The notes under the pieces are model-generated. The model worked only from the letters and a program-made list of their open reading frames with translations. It was not told where the DNA came from and made no database searches. DNA of 18,774 nucleotides from Gemmatimonadota bacterium (GTDB lineage: Bacteria > Gemmatimonadota > Gemmatimonadetes > Gemmatimonadales > GWC2-71-9), in NCBI GenBank assembly GCA_003221085.1, contig QHUD01000206.1, positions 1 through 18,774 on the forward strand, read 5' to 3'. A program made the position numbers and the translations under genes. Positions 13,862 through 18,774 of this stretch are shown piece after piece; positions within the stretch are counted from its first letter, which is position 1, and each line of letters begins with the position of its first letter.

Positions 13862-15499
13862 TCACCCTTTCCCGTTCACGTTGAACCGTTGAATCGTCTC
13901 GGTGAGTTTGGCCGCGGCCACCGAAAGGTGCTGCGAGGTCGTCGTAAGCTCGCCCAGCGATGCGATCTGCTCTTCCGTCGCGGCCGAGGTCTGCTCGGCG
14001 CCCTGGGCCGCGGTCTCCGCGATCCCCGCCACTTCTTCCATCCGACGCACCACTTCGCGGATCCGCTGCGTCTGCCCCTCAGTCTCGCCCGCAAACGCGC
14101 TGGCGAACTTCACGGTGGCGTTCAGGTCTCCGAAGATGGCGTCCAGGGCCTGCCGGACCGCCGCGGACACGGCGCCCACGCCCTGGGCCGTGCGCCGGCC
14201 CTCGTCCATCGCCGCGATCACCTGCCCGATCTGGTCCTGCGTCTGCCGCACGCGGGCTCGTACCTCCTCCGCTGAGCGGGAGCTCTGCTCGGCGAGCTTG
14301 CGCACTTCGTCGGCCACCACGCGGAATCCCAGGCCGTGCTGGCCTGCCCGCGCCGCTTCGATCGCCGCGTTCAGGGCGAGGAGGTCGGTCTGACTGGCGA
14401 TCCGCGTAATGGCATCGACGAGCTTGCCGATTTCCCGGGAGCCCTGCTCCAGCGTGCCGGCCGCGCGGGACACCTGGTCGAGGTGGTCGACGAGGGTGAC
14501 GAGCAGTTCGCTCGCGCGCGCGATCTCCTGGCCGTGACGCTGGGCCTGCTGGGCCACACCGGCGATCTGGCGCTCGGCCTCCTGCGCCCTCGCGTGCAGC
14601 TGCGCCGCGACGTCCGCCGCGGCCTCCGAGTCGTCGCGGCCGTGGCCGATGAGCTGCCGCTGGCGCGACGTGCCCTCGGTCAGCCGCTCCGCCGCGGCGG
14701 AGATCTCCTGGGATGCGGCGTGCAGCTCCTGTGCGGAAGCGGCGAGCTGCTCGGCCATGGCCGCGAGGTCCTGAGACTGGTGCTGGACCTGACGCACCAC
14801 CGCGGCGATCGCGCCGGTGGTCCGGTTCACGCTCGCGCCGAGGTAGCCGACCTCGTCCGGCTCCTCGTCCTGGACCTTCACCGTGAGGTCGCCGCTCTCC
14901 AGCTGGGCCAGCGTGCTGCGCGCGGCCTGCAGCCGGGTGACGAATCGCGTCAGCGTCGGTACCAGGACCGCGCTCACGAGCCCGAGCACCAGCGCCTCCT
15001 GCCCGAACCCGCTCCACGCCCAGCCCGGCGTGCCCTGACTGACCCGGACAGCGGTGGCGAGTCCGAATCCCGTAAAGTTGATCAGGAGCGCCTGCCAGGC
15101 TTCCGTCTGCCCGAGGTAGAGCGCGGCCTGGAGGGGCGCGATCAGATACACGACGTACAACAAGTGTCCGGTCGGACCCGCGGCGTAGAGGATCGCGGAA
15201 ATCATTGCCGCGGTTACCCCGATGTCGGCGTGCGCGTGCCAGGCGCGGAATTCATCGCCCCGCGCCAGGCGCAGCATCGCGTAGCCGATGGCGGCGAACA
15301 TCCCAGCGAAACCCAGGATGTAGAGCCACGAGACGGGAGCGACCCGCGCAACGCGCAGGATCGCGAGCAGGCCTGACCCCAGGGCGACGAACCGCCAGCG
15401 CGCACGGGTGTTCGCGAGCACGTAGCGGCGCTGTTTGGCGCGGTCTTCGTCGGCGAGTTGTCGGGTCAGGTCGGCCGCGTCGGGCATGGAAGAGAACAT
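13862..15499 (-). CDS. Methyl-accepting chemotaxis protein with polytopic membrane domain
   Basis: A 545-residue chemoreceptor. Residues 35-190 contain about six hydrophobic segments (near 36-52, 57-78, 93-107, 112-129, 134-152 and 166-185) joined by short loops, instead of the usual two helices with a periplasmic sensor. A HAMP-like linker follows at about 186-237 (LQAARSTLAQLESGDLTVKV). The cytoplasmic coiled coil runs from 240 to 540, and its conserved tip at 366-400 (RIASQTDLLALNAAIEAARAG, then GFRVVADEVRKLAEQSSRSA) binds CheA and CheW. There is no C-terminal CheR-docking pentapeptide. The signal may be sensed within the membrane. No che genes are in the window. The start is uncertain: ATG at 15499 or 15487, neither with a clear ribosome site. 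The upstream gene's stop lies 30 bases away on the same strand. Confidence 0.92.
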   Translation of the reverse strand: MFSSMPDAADLTRQLADEDRAKQRRYVLANTRARWRFVALGSGLLAILRVARVAPVSWLYILGFAGMFAAIGYAMLRLARGDEFRAWHAHADIGVTAAMISAILYAAGPTGHLLYVVYLIAPLQAALYLGQTEAWQALLINFTGFGLATAVRVSQGTPGWAWSGFGQEALVLGLVSAVLVPTLTRFVTRLQAARSTLAQLESGDLTVKVQDEEPDEVGYLGASVNRTTGAIAAVVRQVQHQSQDLAAMAEQLAASAQELHAASQEISAAAERLTEGTSRQRQLIGHGRDDSEAAADVAAQLHARAQEAERQIAGVAQQAQRHGQEIARASELLVTLVDHLDQVSRAAGTLEQGSREIGKLVDAITRIASQTDLLALNAAIEAARAGQHGLGFRVVADEVRKLAEQSSRSAEEVRARVRQTQDQIGQVIAAMDEGRRTAQGVGAVSAAVRQALDAIFGDLNATVKFASAFAGETEGQTQRIREVVRRMEEVAGIAETAAQGAEQTSAATEEQIASLGELTTTSQHLSVAAAKLTETIQRFNVNGKG

Positions 15500-15529
15500 G
15501 GCCCGGCGCGGAAGGGAGGGGTAGAGGGG

Positions 15530-17827
15530 CTACATGCGGAAGAGGTAGCTCAGCTTGAGAAAGAACCCGTCCGCCGTGCGCCTCAGGTCGCGGAACCGGA
15601 AGGCGTCCGCTTCGGTGAGCGACGCACCGTAGCCCAGGAAGACAACGGTCCCCGGCGTCGGCTTGTAGGAAAACAGGACGTCGTTGCGGAAGGCGTTCGT
15701 GACGATCGCTCGCGCGGTGTCGCCGTTCACGAGGAGCGGCTGCCCGGTGCGCGGATCGCGCAGCGCGGCTTGGTCCTCCGCGAAGTACTGCCCGATGTAG
15801 CGCACGAAGATCGCGCGCCTCAACTGGTACTCGAGCTTCAGCCGCGGGATGTTCGCGGTCAGGAAGCGGGTGCCGTCGCGCGCGCGGGTGTAGCGCTGAT
15901 GCACCCAGCGCGCCTCGAGCCGCAGCGCGGGGGTGGGGCGCGCGGCGGCGACGGTGGTCAGGGCGACCTGCCGGCCCTCGGAGGCTTCGGGGAAGATGGG
16001 CGCGGCCGAATAGCCGACCACCATGCTCCCCGACAGCGCCCGGTTCGGCGTGTTGAGGATGAACGCCGCGCCGGGGAGGTGATACAAGTCGTGGGGCACG
16101 GCGAAGGGCGTGGTTCCGACCGTGTATCCCGCGTAGTCCGCCGACTCGAAGCCGAAGTGATTCAGGGTGAGCGTGACTTGCGCCTGCCACCCGCCGCGCA
16201 GGGTTGCGATCCAGAAGGTCTGCAGGGTGTCTTCGATGGTGCGGTTCAGGCGCCCAAAATCGCGGTAACGCCAGATCGGGGCGAATCCGAGGATCGCCGT
16301 CAGCTGCTCGACCAGCGCGCCCGGCCGGCCGTACCAGCTGAACCGGTTATAGGTCCGGCCGGCGACGAAGTCCGTGCGATTCACGAAGCCGCTCGTGTCC
16401 TGGAAACTCTTCTCCACGCCCAGCAGCTCGAAGTGGTTGCCGTAGGCGCGACCGGTGCGGTCGCCGAAGGTCACGGTCCACAGTTTGCCCGCGCGACCCC
16501 CACCCGGCCCCCGAGTCCACGCCCCGGCGACCTGCACCTCCGAGAACCAGATCTTGCGCCACACCACGTGCGCGTCAATGCCCAGCACGCGGTTGTAGTC
16601 GTCGCCGTCGATCCGGTCGGTGTAGGCCAATCCGAGCGTGGACGTCGGCCCCAGGTCGCGCCGCAGGCGGAGCATGTTGTAGACCGGGTGCGCGCCCGTG
16701 GCCGACTGGTCGCTGTTGTCGACCGCGCCGAGATACGCGATCCCGGTCCCTCCGACCTTGCCGGCGAGCTTCGCGCCGAATACGGGCTGCACGATACGCC
16801 GCGTATAGATGAGACTGTTGGGCGTGTCGAACTGCTCGAGCCCCTCGAGGAAGAACGGCCGCTTCTCCGGGTAGAACAGGGCGAACCGCTGGTTGAGCGT
16901 CACCTGGCCGATGTCGGCCTCGACCTGCGAGAAGTCGGGGTGCGCCGTCGCCGTCAGGCCGAGATTCTGCGTGACCCCCCAGCGCAGGTTGCCCGCGACC
17001 TCGGGCGTGCCACGATAGTCGTAGCCCGGCGTGGACGGCGCACCGTCCACCTTAGTGGTGAACTCGGGTGTGAGGTCGAGCACCAGGCCGCGCCGCAGCG
17101 CGCCGAGACCGACCAGGCGGCCCGACTGAATGAGGAAGCTCGCGTTGGCGCGGACCGCAGGGGTCCAGGTTTCCTCATAACCCGAGTGCTGCACCACCCG
17201 GACGATCTGGAGGCCCCAATCCTGGGGGTCGGCGCTCTGATAGCGCAGGCTTTTGAAGGGGATCCGCACCTCCACCTCGTACCCCCAGTCGGTCACGCGG
17301 CCGCGCGATTCGTAGACGTAGTCGGGGTTCAAGTCGATCGTCGCGTCGAACCGGCCGCCCGCGCTCGGCCCCCCGGCCGCGCCGGCCGCGACGCCGTCGC
17401 TCCAGACGCCGTCCTCCTGCACGCCCAGCGGATTCACGGCGAACATGGTGGCGCGGCGATGGTCGAGGTAGGTGTCGAGCAGGATGGCGACGTGATCGTC
17501 CGCGTCGATGTTGTCGCGGTCGGCCAACGTGGCGCGTACGGCTCCGCCGTGCGGCTCGAATGCGCGGATGCCGAAGTAGATCGCGTCGGGGGCGTACCAG
17601 ACGAGCACCGCGGTCGAATCCTGGGCGGGGCGGCCGTCCACCGGCCGGTATTGCGAGAACCCCGTGAGCGTCGCCGCTCGACTCCACACGGGCTCGTCGA
17701 GCACGCCGTCGATCTTCGCCTCGGCCTCGAAGCGCGGGATGCGCACGTCGAGCTGCTTCGCCAGACCGGAGTAGATCGGGCCGGGCGTCGCGGCGCCCGT
17801 CTGGAGAACCAAGAAGAGGGCGAGCAT
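15530..17827 (-). CDS. CBM9-like / DUF5916 outer-membrane protein
   Basis: A 765-residue exported protein. A short signal peptide (MLALFLVLQTGAATPG) is followed by a carbohydrate-binding family 9-like domain at about residues 28-220, with FEAEAKIDGVLDEPVWSRA and FAVNPLGVQEDGVWSDG. The DUF5916 domain runs to the end and carries the family hallmark FALFYPEKRPFFLEGLEQF. Its many amphipathic strands, ending FFLKLSYLFRM, suggest an outer-membrane beta-barrel. The function of the family is unknown; polysaccharide or other ligand handling at the cell surface is inferred from the CBM9 part. The frame is open to an ATG at 17929, but that adds 34 Arg-rich residues ahead of the signal peptide, so the ATG at 17827 is preferred. 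The MCP gene follows after 30 bases. Confidence 0.88.
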   Translation of the reverse strand: MLALFLVLQTGAATPGPIYSGLAKQLDVRIPRFEAEAKIDGVLDEPVWSRAATLTGFSQYRPVDGRPAQDSTAVLVWYAPDAIYFGIRAFEPHGGAVRATLADRDNIDADDHVAILLDTYLDHRRATMFAVNPLGVQEDGVWSDGVAAGAAGGPSAGGRFDATIDLNPDYVYESRGRVTDWGYEVEVRIPFKSLRYQSADPQDWGLQIVRVVQHSGYEETWTPAVRANASFLIQSGRLVGLGALRRGLVLDLTPEFTTKVDGAPSTPGYDYRGTPEVAGNLRWGVTQNLGLTATAHPDFSQVEADIGQVTLNQRFALFYPEKRPFFLEGLEQFDTPNSLIYTRRIVQPVFGAKLAGKVGGTGIAYLGAVDNSDQSATGAHPVYNMLRLRRDLGPTSTLGLAYTDRIDGDDYNRVLGIDAHVVWRKIWFSEVQVAGAWTRGPGGGRAGKLWTVTFGDRTGRAYGNHFELLGVEKSFQDTSGFVNRTDFVAGRTYNRFSWYGRPGALVEQLTAILGFAPIWRYRDFGRLNRTIEDTLQTFWIATLRGGWQAQVTLTLNHFGFESADYAGYTVGTTPFAVPHDLYHLPGAAFILNTPNRALSGSMVVGYSAAPIFPEASEGRQVALTTVAAARPTPALRLEARWVHQRYTRARDGTRFLTANIPRLKLEYQLRRAIFVRYIGQYFAEDQAALRDPRTGQPLLVNGDTARAIVTNAFRNDVLFSYKPTPGTVVFLGYGASLTEADAFRFRDLRRTADGFFLKLSYLFRM

Positions 17828-17833
17828 GGGGAG

Positions 17834-17839
17834 AAAATA
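17834..17839 (-). promoter_or_regulatory. Possible -10 element for leaderless transcription of the DUF5916 gene
   Basis: TATTTT on the minus strand, 6 bases before the ATG at 17827, with no Shine-Dalgarno between. It is the same arrangement as at 6571-6576. Confidence 0.33.
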
Positions 17840-17840
17840 T

Positions 17841-17945
17841 GCGTGGTGCGTGGCGCGTGGTACTATCCGGAACTTGCGAGGCTTGCGGTGTGGAGGGCGG
17901 CCTACGAACCGTCGGCGACCACATACCACCTACCACGCACCGCGC
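17841..17945. repeat. Inverted arrays of a GCGTGGT-type heptamer
   Basis: On the plus strand three tandem heptamers, GCGTGGT, GCGTGGC and GCGTGGT, occupy 17841-17861. On the minus strand four, GCGCGGT, GCGTGGT, AGGTGGT and ATGTGGT, occupy 17945 down to 17918. The two arms (17841-17862 and 17924-17945) pair at 18 of 22 positions around a spacer of about 60 bases. This fills the gap between the ABC permease and DUF5916 genes. It could be a terminator for the permease, a regulatory site or a dispersed repeat. Confidence 0.6.
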
Positions 17946-17956
17946 CGTGAAGCCGA

Positions 17957-18774
17957 CTATTCGTAACGCAGCGCGTCGATCGGATCGAGACTCGCGGCCC
18001 GGCGCGCCGGCCAAATGCCGAAGAACAACCCGACCGCGGCGCTGAACACGAACGCCAGCAGAATCGCGAGCGGCGAAATGAGGGTGTTCCAGTGCGCCAG
18101 CTTGGACAGGACCACCGCGCCGAGCGAGCCGAGCACCACGCCGATCAGACCGCCCACGAGGCACAGCACCAACGCCTCCACCAGAAACTGAATCATGATA
18201 TTGACCTGCGTGGCCCCGAGTGCCTTGCGCACCCCGATCTCGCGGGTGCGCTCGGTGACCGACACCAGCATGATGTTCATGATCCCGATGCCTCCGACGA
18301 GCAGGCTCACGGCGGCGATGCCGGCGAGCAGGTACTTGAAGGTCTCGGTCGTCTGCTGCAGCGTGCTCAGGATGTCGGTCTGATTGCGGATCTGGAAGTC
18401 GTTGTCCTGGCCGGGGCGGATCTTGTGCTGGCGCCGCATGACCCGCTCGATCTCGAGGGTGGCCAGGTTCATCGAGTTCAGGTCGGCGGCCTGTACCGTG
18501 ATCGAGCGCAGCCGATCCGTGCCGATGACGCGGTACCGGGCCGTCTCGAGGGGGATGAGAATCTGCTCGTCGGGGTTGGAGAACGACCCCTGGGAACCCT
18601 TCTCCGACAGCACGCCGATGACCTCGAACGCGATCCCGCGGATCATGATCTCCTGGCCGATGATCGCGTCCCGGTTTGCATTCACCATGTTGGGGATGGA
18701 GGACCCGAGCACCGCGACCCGGCGCCGCGCCGCGTCGTCCCCGGCGGTGAACGCGCGACCGGCGGTGAGTGTGT
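17957..18774 (-). CDS. MacB/FtsX-type ABC transporter permease, C-terminal part (5' end outside window)
   Basis: About 272 residues of the C-terminal part of a MacB-type permease, an inner-membrane protein that couples cytoplasmic ATPase activity to export of peptides, lipoproteins or other substrates. The frame stays open to the right edge (TLTAGRAFTAGDDAARRRVAVLGSS), so the GTG at 18712 is internal. The periplasmic domain ends with RGIAFEVIGVLSEKGSQGSF and a segment up to about 18380. Three membrane helices follow: YLLAGIAAVSLLVGGIGIMNIMLV, VEALVLCLVGGLIGVVLGSLG and ILLAFVFSAAVGLFFGIWPA. The signature SVTERTREIGVRKALGAT lies between the first and second, and the end PARRAASLDPIDALRYE is typical. 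Its ATPase and adaptor partners, if linked, lie beyond the edge. Confidence 0.92.
   Translation of the reverse strand, partial: TLTAGRAFTAGDDAARRRVAVLGSSIPNMVNANRDAIIGQEIMIRGIAFEVIGVLSEKGSQGSFSNPDEQILIPLETARYRVIGTDRLRSITVQAADLNSMNLATLEIERVMRRQHKIRPGQDNDFQIRNQTDILSTLQQTTETFKYLLAGIAAVSLLVGGIGIMNIMLVSVTERTREIGVRKALGATQVNIMIQFLVEALVLCLVGGLIGVVLGSLGAVVLSKLAHWNTLISPLAILLAFVFSAAVGLFFGIWPARRAASLDPIDALRYE

Noticed and set aside
17828..17929. N-terminal extension of the DUF5916 protein to an ATG at 17929
   Set aside because: The extension runs through the heptamer repeats, is Arg-rich and would bury the signal peptide.
15458..17950. A very long plus-strand open frame (about 830 codons) opposite the MCP start and the DUF5916 gene
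   Set aside because: It mirrors a well-supported DUF5916 coding sequence. Its translation is Arg/Val/Glu-rich without recognisable motifs, as expected for the antisense of a high-GC gene.

Overview
The window is high-GC bacterial chromosomal DNA, by eye about two thirds G+C. It is densely coded, uses GTG and TTG starts freely, and shows no tRNA, rRNA, CRISPR array, transposase or phage gene. A CBM9/DUF5916 outer-membrane protein, MacB-type permease, TPR lipoprotein and molybdenum hydroxylase together suggest a free-living Gram-negative soil or sediment bacterium. Gemmatimonadota or a similar phylum is my best guess. That is inference from gene content; no marker gene is present.

Layout. (1) Positions 1-3937, plus strand: three GH57 glycoside hydrolase genes joined by 4-base stop/start overlaps. 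They are a branching enzyme (5' end outside the window), a GH57/DUF3536 protein and an amylase or 4-alpha-glucanotransferase, and look like one glycogen/maltodextrin operon. (2) Positions 3938-4190: a gap with an imperfect hairpin and three short palindromes sharing a GTTTAC-type core, followed by a small four-helix-bundle (23S-IVS type) gene. (3) Positions 4581-7102: a GlmU-like hexapeptide acyltransferase on the minus strand, then a TPR lipoprotein and a small lipoprotein on the plus strand. (4) Positions 7107-12319, plus strand: an MTA/SAH-deaminase-like amidohydrolase, an IorA-type 2Fe-2S subunit, a Tat-exported IorB-type molybdopterin subunit, and a c-type cytochrome apparently fused to a predicted outer-membrane beta-barrel. 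This is the most interesting block: it reads as a periplasmic hydroxylase with its own electron-acceptor protein. A strong hairpin closes it. (5) Positions 12336-17827, minus strand: Dps, pirin, a multi-TM methyl-accepting chemotaxis protein and a CBM9/DUF5916 outer-membrane protein. (6) Positions 17957-18774, minus strand: the C-terminal part of a MacB/FtsX-type ABC permease that runs off the right edge. It is separated from block 5 by inverted heptamer repeats.

How the genes work together. The GH57 enzymes would build and remodel alpha-glucan storage polymer. In the hydroxylase block, IorA/IorB would oxidise an N-heterocycle or related substrate in the periplasm and pass electrons to the downstream haem protein, with the amidohydrolase acting on a related purine-like or heterocyclic compound. 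Pirin and Dps, 31 bases apart, look like a stress/redox pair. No gap exceeds 300 bases. The longest (3938-4190) holds the palindromes; the 5199-5323 gap between divergent genes shows nothing I recognise.
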